Origin: an uncultured Granulosicoccaceae bacterium
GTDB lineage: Bacteria > Pseudomonadota > Gammaproteobacteria > Granulosicoccales > Granulosicoccaceae
Direction: 5' to 3'
Length of the DNA stretch: 41,851 nt
NCBI GenBank assembly: GCA_938041955.1
Contig: CALISD010000159.1
Span: 1-41,851 of the forward strand
The translations under genes and the position numbers were made by a program. The notes below the pieces were generated by a model. It saw nothing but the letters and a program-made list of their open reading frames with translations. It did not search any database and was not told the origin of the DNA. Position 1 is the first letter of the stretch; every line of letters starts with the position of its first letter. Positions 28,609-36,435 of this stretch are shown piece by piece.

Positions 28609-29625
28609 ATGAACAACGATCGATGGACTACAGGCGAGCGAGTTACGCCCGGGCGCGATGGGCCTCGCCGTGGTGGATCAGACCGTGGCGGCCCGGGCTG
28701 GGAGCGTAGCGTGATAGAAAAAATTGCTACTGAATCAATCACTGAACGGCGTCGAGCCCGTCGCTGGGGTGTGTTTTTCAAAACTCTGGGTTTTGCTTAT
28801 GTTGCTATAGCGCTCTTGTTGGCGGGACGAAATGGTGGGTTTAACTTCTCTTTCAGCCAACCAGCCACTCACACTGCCGTGGTCGATGTCAGTGGTCCAA
28901 TCGCAGCCGATGAATCTGCTAGTGCTTCGCGCATCATTGCAGGGGTAAAAGCCGCTTTTGAAGACAAGAACACGGCAGGCATTATCCTGCGCATCAACAG
29001 TCCCGGTGGCAGTCCGGTGCAGTCCGGTCAGGTGTTTGATGAAATTCGTCGCTTGCGGGCAGAACACGAAGACGTACCGCTCTACGCCGTGATAAAGGAT
29101 ATCTGTGCATCGGGGGGTTATTACATTGCAGCGGCTGCAGACAAAATTTACGCTGACAAAGGAAGTCTTGTAGGCAGCATTGGTGTACGTAGTGGTGGCT
29201 TTGGTTTTGTAGACACGATGGAAAAGTTAGGTGTTGAAAGACGTGTGATCACGTCAGGCAACAATAAAGCTTTTCTTGATCCCTTCCTGCCGGTCAAGCC
29301 TGAAGAAGTGGCTCACATGCAAACGTTGCTGGCTGATATCCACGAACAATTTAAGACTGCAGTCCGAGAAGGTCGTGGTGATGCACTTAGCGAAAGTGAG
29401 GAAATCTTCAGTGGATTGATCTGGACGGGTGATCAGGCAGTTGGCAATGGATTGATTGATGGGCTTGGTAGTGAGATGTCTGTGGCGCGTGATATTTTTG
29501 CTGCAGAGAAGTTGGTTAACTTCACACCAACGGATGGTTTGTTAAGCCAACTCACCAATGGCGTTGGTGTAAGCCTGGCGAATCGCATCATGAGCTTGTT
29601 TGCCACACCGAAGCTCGGGTATTAA
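28609..29625 (+). CDS. sppA: SppA-type signal peptide peptidase (S49, short form)
   Basis: 338 residues from ATG 28609, with AAGG about ten bases upstream. An upstream in-frame codon at 28522 adds an unlikely leader. A Gly/Arg-rich cytoplasmic tail (TPGRDGPRRGGSDRGGPGW) precedes a single membrane segment (about residues 56-75). The S49 domain follows with RINSPGGSPVQSGQ and CASGGYYIAAAADKI. Ser168 would be the nucleophile and Lys220 (GNNKAFLDPF) the general base. Their 52-residue spacing equals the Ser147-Lys199 dyad of Bacillus SppA. It is the short, single-domain type. It should degrade membrane-embedded signal peptide remnants. Confidence 0.9.
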   Translation: MNNDRWTTGERVTPGRDGPRRGGSDRGGPGWERSVIEKIATESITERRRARRWGVFFKTLGFAYVAIALLLAGRNGGFNFSFSQPATHTAVVDVSGPIAADESASASRIIAGVKAAFEDKNTAGIILRINSPGGSPVQSGQVFDEIRRLRAEHEDVPLYAVIKDICASGGYYIAAAADKIYADKGSLVGSIGVRSGGFGFVDTMEKLGVERRVITSGNNKAFLDPFLPVKPEEVAHMQTLLADIHEQFKTAVREGRGDALSESEEIFSGLIWTGDQAVGNGLIDGLGSEMSVARDIFAAEKLVNFTPTDGLLSQLTNGVGVSLANRIMSLFATPKLGY

Positions 29626-29705
29626 TCCTCTCACGCTGAGATCAGACAAAGCTGGAAATGAATTGGCTAACTTTCGTACACTAGCCTTTTCAGGTCGAGA
29701 CGAAT

Positions 29706-30158
29706 TTGTTGGTGCAATACGAAACAATTCTATACGGCGATGATGAAATGCAGGCCGCCGGGCGCCAGCTCGCTGAGCAGTTGCAAAGCGAGCAGCGGCT
29801 GGCGGGTGCGGTCATTACCTTGAGCGGTGAGCTCGGTGCCGGCAAGACAACCTTCTGTCGTGGCTTTATTCAAGCGTGTGGGCATCAGGGGCCGGTGAAG
29901 AGTCCCACTTACACACTAATTGAAAGATATACCACTGACTTTGCTGAAATTTGCCATCTCGATCTTTATCGGCTCGAAGATGCTGAAGAGCTTGAATACA
30001 TCGGCTTCAGAGATTTGCTGGAGGCTGAGAGCGCGCTACTAATTGAATGGCCTGAACGGGTGCAGGCAATTTCAGATCTCGCCAGTATAAAAGTGGTTAT
30101 CGATCGCCGTGATCCAGACTCCAGGTCTCTTAAGCTGTTGTCGAGCAAACAGGCATAA
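29706..30158 (+). CDS. tsaE: TsaE, tRNA t6A-modification ATPase
   Basis: 150 residues. The Walker A motif is GELGAGKTTF (Lys47), followed by GHQGPVKSPTYTLIERY and ICHLDLYRLEDAEELEYIGF, then LLIEWPER, all family signatures. With TsaB and TsaD it supports formation of N6-threonylcarbamoyladenosine at position 37 of ANN-decoding tRNAs. The start is uncertain among TTG 29706, TTG 29709 and GTG 29712. GAG lies seven bases before 29706. Its place before a cell-wall amidase and mutL is the usual gammaproteobacterial order. Confidence 0.94.
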   Translation: MLVQYETILYGDDEMQAAGRQLAEQLQSEQRLAGAVITLSGELGAGKTTFCRGFIQACGHQGPVKSPTYTLIERYTTDFAEICHLDLYRLEDAEELEYIGFRDLLEAESALLIEWPERVQAISDLASIKVVIDRRDPDSRSLKLLSSKQA

Positions 30159-30377
30159 GATGAAATACTACTTTCGACCCAATTAATTCTCAGCACACAC
30201 AGTGTTACGCTGTGGTTACTACTTGCTGGAATACCGTAAAATTACTTTAACTTAGTGCGCTATATTGTTAAATTTATTAAGAAGTGTTGCTGAAACCAGA
30301 AAAATGAACTGTAATGAAAGTATTACAGCTAAAAGTTTTCAGTATCTGACTTAATTTCGCTCACGGAGTCACCTGTC

Positions 30378-31589
30378 ATTCACAGTCGCCGGCAATTTAT
30401 AAATATTGCAGGACGTGCCCTTTGTGCGGCACCTATCGCTGTGTGCGCGAATGTTGTTGCCAAAGGGCAGGAGACGCAGGTTCAGGTAACTGGCGTTAGA
30501 TTCCATGAAGATCGCGGGCGCATGAAGCTGCACCTTGATCTCGACAAATTGCCGGATACGCATAATATTTTCACGTTGGAAAAACCGCACCGGATCGTGA
30601 TCGATCTGCCGTCGAGCCGGGTTTCAACTTTATTATCAAAAGAACTCAAGGCACGTGGCACGGTCAGGCGTATCCGTTATGGCAAGCGAAACTTTGATGA
30701 TCTACGGATCGTGCTTGACGTCAATGGCAAGCCGGGTGTGGTCAGTAGCCGGGTCTATCAGTTTAAAGGTACAAACAAAAAACGTCTGGTGGTCGATCTA
30801 GGTATGGCACCTATCACGGCTGTCGAGCAAGACAAGCCGGTTGACGCGGCAGACCTGAGAGACATAGTTGTTGTCATTGACGCAGGCCACGGTGGAAAAG
30901 ATCCGGGTGCGCTTGGTCATCGCAAGACGCAGGAAAAAGAAATCACGCTGAAGATCGCAAAGGAGCTGTATAAAAAGCTTAAGCGCCGTAAAGGGTTTAA
31001 GCCGGTGCTTATAAGAGATGCCGATCAATATTTGTCACTGACAGAGCGTGTGCAGATGGCTCGCAAGAGCCGCGCTGATTTGCTGATCTCTATACATGCT
31101 GATGCATTTCCGGATAAGGCGGCGCATGGTTCATCGGTTTATGCGCTGTCGACTAAAAAACCTAGTTCAAGAGCGGCCGAGCTTCTGGCTCGAACAGAAA
31201 ATCAGGCAGACAAACTCTTCGGTGAAATTGCAGTCACCGGTTCTGAAAAGCACCTCAGTAAAACGCTGCTTGATCTGGCGCAAAATGCGGTACTGGAATC
31301 AAGTATCGAGTGTGGTGATGTGATCCTGAGTCATCTTGGTAAAGTAACCACTCTTCACAAGTCTACGGTTGAGCAGGGGGGCTTCGCTGTCTTACGTGCG
31401 CCTGATGTGCCGTCTTTGCTAGTCGAAACTGCATTCATCTCTAACCCGCGTGAAGAACGCAAGCTGCGGTCACGGCGCTACCAGAAAAAAATGGCAAAGG
31501 CGATGGCGGACGGTGTGGTTGACTACTTTATGGCCAATGCACCGCCGGATTCTGTTATTGCCAGTTTGGTAGTTAAGCAGCGGGGGTAG
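30378..31589 (+). CDS. amiC: AmiC-type N-acetylmuramoyl-L-alanine amidase with Tat signal, probable ATT start
   Basis: The AMIN domain (VQVTGVRFHEDRGRMKLHLDL, then HRIVIDLPSSR) and zinc amidase_3 domain are clear: VVVIDAGHGGKDPGALG, EKEITLKIAKEL, LLISIHADAF and LLVETAFISNPREE hold the His/Glu ligands and catalytic Glu. It splits septal peptidoglycan in the periplasm. The first conventional start in frame (GTG 30441) removes the signal peptide. Reading upstream in the same frame gives HSRRQFINIAGRALCAAPIA, a twin-arginine signal like that of E. coli AmiA/AmiC. No ATG, GTG or TTG precedes it before the stop at 30330. An ATT at 30378 lies nine bases after GGAG (30365-30368) and is my chosen start (403 residues). 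Domain identity is certain; the start is inferred. Confidence 0.9.
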   Translation: MHSRRQFINIAGRALCAAPIAVCANVVAKGQETQVQVTGVRFHEDRGRMKLHLDLDKLPDTHNIFTLEKPHRIVIDLPSSRVSTLLSKELKARGTVRRIRYGKRNFDDLRIVLDVNGKPGVVSSRVYQFKGTNKKRLVVDLGMAPITAVEQDKPVDAADLRDIVVVIDAGHGGKDPGALGHRKTQEKEITLKIAKELYKKLKRRKGFKPVLIRDADQYLSLTERVQMARKSRADLLISIHADAFPDKAAHGSSVYALSTKKPSSRAAELLARTENQADKLFGEIAVTGSEKHLSKTLLDLAQNAVLESSIECGDVILSHLGKVTTLHKSTVEQGGFAVLRAPDVPSLLVETAFISNPREERKLRSRRYQKKMAKAMADGVVDYFMANAPPDSVIASLVVKQRG

Positions 31590-31631
31590 GTTTTTCGCGC
31601 TGCGGTGGTGTGTTTTCTTTCTTCTTTGATC

Positions 31632-31936
31632 TTGCATTCGCTGCGCTCAACGTAAGTGGGTTGCCTTGGTAGGCATTGCTATGCTCAACGAGCGTCGCAT
31701 GCCATCTATTGCGGTATCGATACCAGTCCCTGGTACTACGAGTCACTTTGCAAACACACAAAAGTAACCAAAGGTGTTTTCGCGGCTTCATTGCCGTTCG
31801 GGTGCCTGCGGCATTTTTTTTAATCATCCTCTGTCGGGTCGCGCTAAATGCACATCCATGTGCACAGAGCTCACGTGGCATCCATGCCGCTTTGCCCCGA
31901 CTCCGGATAATTTCAAAAAACGAATCAGACGCTCGG
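31632..31936 (+). repeat. Degenerate dispersed repeat, copy A (left of marC)
   Basis: Begins TTGCATTCGCTGCGCTCAAC and ends near CAGACGCTC. Its 3' core (31803-31936) aligns with the reverse complement of 32959-33088, and its 5' end (31634-31664) aligns with the reverse complement of 33171-33201. No gene was recognised in the 505 bases between the amidase and marC. Frames here are open but lack a ribosome-binding site and known domains. Confidence 0.7.
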
Positions 31937-32000
31937 GTAACTCGCTTGTGCTCGTTGTGAGGCAATCAATAGACCAGCAGGATGAATTCAGACTCCGGGT

Positions 32001-32026
32001 GGAAACCCGATGCGTGAGCGAGTGGC
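32001..32026 (-). repeat. Solitary unit of the tandem-array family
   Basis: Twenty-four of 26 bases match the reverse complement of the A-type array units at 37408-37433, 37493-37518 and 37578-37603. On the plus strand it begins GGAAACCCGATGCG. With the preceding bases it can form a small hairpin, CGGGT (31996-32000), GGAA loop, ACCCG (32005-32009). It lies between repeat copy A and the marC stop. Confidence 0.65.
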
Positions 32027-32094
32027 TTGTCACGCAGATATTTCCTGTTTATGTACAAAGTTAACTTACCTGTAGTCTGCACGCGCTGGTGAAT

Positions 32095-32736
32095 TTAATG
32101 TCTGGCAAAAGCCAGTACACCATCGGCGATGTACTGCACCGATAAGGCTGCCAGTAGGACACCAAGCAATCTGGTTACGACTAACTTGCCTGTGTTGCTT
32201 ATGTACTTGTCTAATAGTTCAGCGGTTATGAGCACGCCGGCAGTTAGTATCATTAGGGCTGCAATAACTGCTATTAGTGCGAGGGTTGCCGTCCAACTAT
32301 TGCTCACGTTGTTAGCTGAGAGCTGAGAGGAAAGCAGGATAGTTGCAGAGATTGTCCCAGGTCCAGCGAGTAAGGGAATAGCTAATGGAAATACTGCTAA
32401 ATTAGCTGCATGTTCAGAGGCTGCACTGGTTGTCTCTTCACGTCGTTCTTGACGTTGGCCATAAATCATTTCAAATGCGGTAATAAACAAAAGTAGCCCG
32501 CCTGCAATACGAAAGGCGTCAATCGTAATGCCAATAGCATCAAGAATTTTTGTGCCTGTGATCGCAAATAACGTAAGAATAACAAATGAAATAAAAGAGC
32601 CTCTAATCGCTATAGAGCGTCTGACAGAGGCCGACAGTCCAATAGTTAAGCCCAAAAAAAGTGGCGCATTGCCAATAGGATCTGCCGTGACGAAAAGTGT
32701 GATGAACGCATTGATTAAACTATCTGTAGTTGGCAA
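32095..32736 (-). CDS. marC: MarC-family integral membrane protein
   Basis: 213 residues, about six membrane segments. It starts at TTG (32734-32736) with AAGG ten bases upstream. Family marks are FITLFVTADPIGNAPLFLGL at the N-terminus, FRIAGGLLLFITAFEMIYG, and AIPLLAGPGTISATILL. MarC (UPF0056) proteins are widespread inner-membrane proteins of unknown function. The old link with multiple antibiotic resistance is not supported for the family. Here the gene stands alone on the minus strand between tsaE-amiC and mutL, flanked by inverted repeat copies, so it may have been inserted into a normally continuous unit. Confidence 0.9.
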   Translation of the reverse strand: MPTTDSLINAFITLFVTADPIGNAPLFLGLTIGLSASVRRSIAIRGSFISFVILTLFAITGTKILDAIGITIDAFRIAGGLLLFITAFEMIYGQRQERREETTSAASEHAANLAVFPLAIPLLAGPGTISATILLSSQLSANNVSNSWTATLALIAVIAALMILTAGVLITAELLDKYISNTGKLVVTRLLGVLLAALSVQYIADGVLAFARH

Positions 32737-32907
32737 AAGCTAGCTACCTTTGATTGCAAATCTTACAGTTGAAGACAAATTCTGTTTCATTGTCACTGGT
32801 TCTACCGGCCGTTTTACAGAACAAACCGGTAATGCAAGAGTTTACAGCATTGCGGGAATAGTGGAATAAGTCAGCTGCTTGGTGCGCTTAACTGACAGTG
32901 AAACCTG

Positions 32908-32927
32908 GCGTATTTCAAAAAATACGC
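32908..32927. other. Perfect stem-loop upstream of marC
   Basis: GCGTATTT (32908-32915) and AAATACGC (32920-32927) form eight pairs with a CAAA loop. No T-run follows on either strand. The 13-mer CCTGGCGTATTTC (32904-32916) recurs inverted at 33155-33167, so this hairpin marks one edge of repeat copy B. Confidence 0.55.
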
Positions 32928-32958
32928 ATGCGAAGTTTTAAGTAATTCTTGCGTCCTT

Positions 32959-33201
32959 GAGCGTCTGGATTTTTTGAAGTCATCTGGCGTTGGGGCAAAA
33001 GTGTCGTGGCAGCATGAGCGCTGTGGACACATGGATGCGCCATCAACGAGGCTCGGCGGAAGATGATTTCAAAAAAATGTCGCAGGCATTTGAAGGGCAA
33101 TGGTATGTGTGAAAAAAGCCTCCTCTGGTTTGCCTGGTACTATGGATAGTATTCGAAATACGCCAGGGTCGGCACGCCACTTACGTTAAGTGCCGCGAAT
33201 G
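32959..33201 (-). repeat. Degenerate dispersed repeat, copy B (right of marC)
   Basis: Inverted relative to copy A. The reverse complement of 32959-33088 aligns with 31803-31936 through shared blocks such as TGCCTGCG, CATCCATGTG, TTTGCCCC and AGACGCTC. The reverse complement of 33171-33201 (CATTCGCGGCACTTAACGTA...) aligns with the start of copy A. The middle is about 60 bases shorter than in A. The element contains short palindromes (TACTATGGATAGTA near 33138-33151). The remaining bases of the 567-base marC-mutL spacer hold no recognisable gene. Confidence 0.7.
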
Positions 33202-33303
33202 GGTCAAGGACAAGTGGTTCGAGCAAGCACAAAAAACCACCCCGTTGCCAATGCAAGAAACCAAATAACCGCGTAAAATGCCACATCACCTCCGGATGCT
33301 GCC

Positions 33304-35226
33304 ATGCCGATTCAACAATTACCTGACCATCTGATCAATCAGATTGCTGCAGGTGAAGTCATTGACCGACCGTCGTCGATCGTAAAAGAACTCCTTGAAA
33401 ACAGTATTGATGCGGGTGCTACCCAGATCGATATTGACCTCGAGAACGGTGGTGTGCGGCTGATAAAGATTCGTGACAACGGCAGTGGGATTGTGTCTGA
33501 AGAGATGCCACTGGCTCTGTGCCGCCATGCCACCAGTAAGATTGCCTCTCTCGATGATCTAACTGATGTGCGAACGATGGGGTTTCGTGGTGAGGCATTA
33601 TCCAGTATAGCGGCAGTGTCCAGGTTAACGCTCACGTCTAGAACTGAGGGTGCTGAGCATGGTCTTGAAGTCCACTTTGACAGCACCACTGGCAAAACCA
33701 CAAAGAAGCCTGCGTCTCATCAGAAGGGCACCACCGTTAAGGTGGCGGATCTGTTTTTTAATGTACCTGCGCGACGCAAGTTTTTACGTACTGATAAAAC
33801 AGAGCTTAACCATATTGAAAACGCAATTAGGCGAATTGCACTGGGTGCCTGGCATGTTGGCTTTACGCTTACCCACAATCAAAAGCAATTGCTGCGCTGG
33901 CCGGCTATTGCTGATAACTCTGACAGCAAAGGGGGCGATGAAAGTCAAAGCGCCAGCGATAAAATAGAAAGCATGGAACAGGCAAGCGCCGAAAGACTAC
34001 AAGGCGTTCTTGGTCAGGAGTTTATGCAAAACGCGTTGTACTTTTATAGAGAGTCAGACGATCTGTGTCTGCATGGATGGTTGGCGCAGCCAACGTTTTC
34101 CCGCAGTCAGGCAGACATGCAATATTTTTATGTTAATCAACGGATGATTAGAGACAAGACGATATCTCATGCAATAAAGCACGCTTATAGCGATTTGCTT
34201 TACCATAGTCGTCAACCAGCGTATGTGGTTTACCTTGAAATGAATCCGCGTGAAGTGGATGTCAATGTGCACCCGGGTAAGCTGGAAGTTCGCTTTCGTG
34301 ATAGCAGGCGGTTACATGGTTTTGTATCTGCCAGTGTAAAAGAGGCGCTGGCAACAGTGACATCCGGTACACCCGTACAAAAGGCGGGCGCTCCGGATGA
34401 CTATGCTTCACCAGAGGGCGCGATGGCCGGCGCACCATCCTTGCAGGGTTTTACTGCAGGGACTGCTGCAGCCGGGTCTGATCAACGGCGGGCACCTGTG
34501 TCGGGATACACGCAGTTTCCACAGCAAGGCAATATGGCATTGCCTGTTAAAGAGCATGGTGAAATCTATCGTGATCTGGTAACCGCTGGCGGTGGTGCTC
34601 AATCGGATGGTTCCAATGCCGATGGATTGGCGGTGGAAGAGTTTCCACCGTTAGGTTTTGCAGTTGCGCATTTACATGGCGCTTTTATTCTGGCTCAAAG
34701 TCATAGCGGTCTGGTGATGGTCGATGCACATGCAGCTCACGAGCGGATCACCTATGAGCGTTTAAAAGATCAGTACGAGCAGGGATCGGTAAGATCACAG
34801 CCGTTGTTGTTGCCGCTTACCGTGCACGTAAGTGAGCAGGAGGCGGTGATGGCAGAGAAACATTCAGATATGCTAAATAGTATTGGCCTGCAGGTAGATA
34901 ACCGTGGTCCGGCACAATTGTTAATTCGTACCATTCCGGTTGAGCTGCAATCTGCAGATGCGGAGCAACTTTTGCGCGATGTGTTGTCTGATCTGGTAGA
35001 ACATGGAAGCAGTGAGCGCGTGCGCGAAGAGATCTATAAGTTGTTGTCGCTCATGGCATGTCACGGCTCTGTAAGAGCGAATCGAAAATTAACTACTACA
35101 GAAATGAATGCACTGTTGCGTTCAATGGAGCGAACCCCCAACAGTGGTCAATGTAATCACGGCAGGCCCACGTGGGTAGAATTCAGCGTGAAGCAACTCG
35201 ATGATTTTTTCCTACGTGGGCGTTAA
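33304..35226 (+). CDS. mutL: DNA mismatch repair protein MutL
   Basis: 640 residues. The N-terminal GHKL ATPase has IAAGEVIDRPSSIVKELLEN, DNGSGI and TMGFRGEALSSIAAVS. A transducer domain follows, with NVHPGKLEVRF near 326. A low-complexity linker spans about 355-440, and the C-terminal dimerisation domain comes last. The C-terminal domain has DAHAAHERITYE (Asp474), CHGSVRANRKL, CNHGRP and a terminal FFLRGR. These resemble the set linked to nicking activity in MutL proteins of bacteria without MutH. It couples MutS mismatch recognition to strand excision. The stop codon TAA (35224-35226) is also the first edge of a palindromic element. Confidence 0.96.
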   Translation: MPIQQLPDHLINQIAAGEVIDRPSSIVKELLENSIDAGATQIDIDLENGGVRLIKIRDNGSGIVSEEMPLALCRHATSKIASLDDLTDVRTMGFRGEALSSIAAVSRLTLTSRTEGAEHGLEVHFDSTTGKTTKKPASHQKGTTVKVADLFFNVPARRKFLRTDKTELNHIENAIRRIALGAWHVGFTLTHNQKQLLRWPAIADNSDSKGGDESQSASDKIESMEQASAERLQGVLGQEFMQNALYFYRESDDLCLHGWLAQPTFSRSQADMQYFYVNQRMIRDKTISHAIKHAYSDLLYHSRQPAYVVYLEMNPREVDVNVHPGKLEVRFRDSRRLHGFVSASVKEALATVTSGTPVQKAGAPDDYASPEGAMAGAPSLQGFTAGTAAAGSDQRRAPVSGYTQFPQQGNMALPVKEHGEIYRDLVTAGGGAQSDGSNADGLAVEEFPPLGFAVAHLHGAFILAQSHSGLVMVDAHAAHERITYERLKDQYEQGSVRSQPLLLPLTVHVSEQEAVMAEKHSDMLNSIGLQVDNRGPAQLLIRTIPVELQSADAEQLLRDVLSDLVEHGSSERVREEIYKLLSLMACHGSVRANRKLTTTEMNALLRSMERTPNSGQCNHGRPTWVEFSVKQLDDFFLRGR

Positions 35227-35388
35227 ACCCGGATTATTCATGATGATGACGGCATCTCACTTGATCTTTGATTCCACAGTGAATTTTTTCTTTTGCGAAT
35301 ATCAATAAGTATTCGACGCAAGAAGGAAATCCACTGTGAAATCAAATCTCTACGCGATATGCTCGCCACATCATGAATAATCCGGGTT
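35226..35388. mobile_element. 163-bp palindromic MITE-like element between mutL and miaA
   Basis: Ends are a perfect 20-nt inverted repeat: AACCCGGATTATTCATGATG at 35226-35245 and its complement at 35369-35388. Further in, about 35267-35297 pairs with about 35315-35346 (TTTGATTCCACAGTG against CACTGTGAAATCAAA), leaving a short apical loop near 35303-35310. TTAA stands at both edges (35223-35226 and 35387-35390), possibly a target duplication. There is no coding capacity. Almost the whole length could fold into one hairpin in the mutL-miaA transcript. Confidence 0.75.
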
Positions 35389-35405
35389 AAACAGTTATCT
35401 TAAAT

Positions 35406-36380
35406 GTGAACGAAAATTCTACTCTACCTGTTCTTTGTTTGCTGGGGCCAACGGCTGCCGGTAAAACAGATATAGCTATTGAATTGATAGATCGCTATCC
35501 GCTGGAAATTATCAGTGTTGATAGTGCTCAGGTGTACCGGCAGATGAACATCGGCACCGCCAAACCAGATGCGGCAACGTTGCAACGAGCACCTCATGCG
35601 CTAATTGATTTGGTAGATCCGTGGGAGCAATATTCGGTAGCGAAGTTTCTTGAAGATGCAGGTGCTGAAATCAGACGAATTCATTCGTTAAATAAAATAC
35701 CGCTTTTGGCCGGCGGTACGATGTTGTACTTTCGAAGCTTATGGCATGGCTTGTCAAACCTGCCTTCTTCAGACCCGATAATTCGTCAGCGCCTGGTTCA
35801 GTATGCAGAGCTGCATGGACAGCAAGGCTTATATAAGCGGTTGCAGGAAGTCGACCCTGACAGTGCTGATCGCATACATAGTAATGACCCGCAGCGTATA
35901 ATGCGCGCGCTTGAGGTGTTTGATATTTCAGGTGCGACGCTGAGCAGTTTGCAAAATCAGCGTTCTCAGCCGCGACATTATCACTTCTATAATATTGGTC
36001 TTTTTCCGCAAGATCGCAAACAGCTGCACGCCCGAATAGCGGGGCGATTTACGTTAATGCTGAGCGATGGTTTTGAAGAAGAGGTACTAACGCTTAAAGC
36101 GCTTCCGCAGATGCATAGTGATTTACCTTCTATGCGTTGCGTCGGTTATCGGCAAATGTGGCAGTATCTAACCGATGAATGCGATAAGCCGACCATGACT
36201 GATCGTGCGGTTGCCGCCACCCGGCAATTGGCCAAGCGTCAAATCACCTGGCTGCGTGGCATGGAAAACTGTCATATGCTGGATCCGTTTACCGAATCTG
36301 TTATGTTAGAAGACGAAGGCCTGGTTGATTGGATCAACAGCGGGCTCGATCAATTAACGCAATTATCGACTACGAAGTAA
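35406..36380 (+). CDS. miaA: tRNA dimethylallyltransferase
   Basis: 324 residues from GTG 35406. The first in-frame stop upstream is at 35388, inside the palindrome's edge, and no better start or clear ribosome-binding site is seen. The P-loop is GPTAAGKT (14-21). DSAQVYRQMNIGTAKP and HALIDLVDPWEQYSVAKFL are family signatures, with GGTMLYFRSL and MRCVGYRQMWQYL later. It adds dimethylallyl to A37 of UNN-decoding tRNAs. mutL-miaA is the standard order. The usual next gene, hfq, is not here. Confidence 0.96.
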   Translation: MNENSTLPVLCLLGPTAAGKTDIAIELIDRYPLEIISVDSAQVYRQMNIGTAKPDAATLQRAPHALIDLVDPWEQYSVAKFLEDAGAEIRRIHSLNKIPLLAGGTMLYFRSLWHGLSNLPSSDPIIRQRLVQYAELHGQQGLYKRLQEVDPDSADRIHSNDPQRIMRALEVFDISGATLSSLQNQRSQPRHYHFYNIGLFPQDRKQLHARIAGRFTLMLSDGFEEEVLTLKALPQMHSDLPSMRCVGYRQMWQYLTDECDKPTMTDRAVAATRQLAKRQITWLRGMENCHMLDPFTESVMLEDEGLVDWINSGLDQLTQLSTTK

Positions 36381-36435
36381 GTGAATTTTCACTCTGTACC
36401 TGAATTGCATCACTAAGGTTCAATAGATCAAAACC

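Noticed and set aside
31573..31965. 130-residue minus-strand open frame after the amidase gene
   Set aside because: Runs through dispersed repeat A, shares no domain with known proteins and lacks a ribosome-binding site; treated as repeat sequence.
35226..35388. Intrinsic terminator of mutL
   Set aside because: Far too long for an intrinsic terminator, with no T-run after the stem; perfect ends and flanking TTAA fit an inserted element better.
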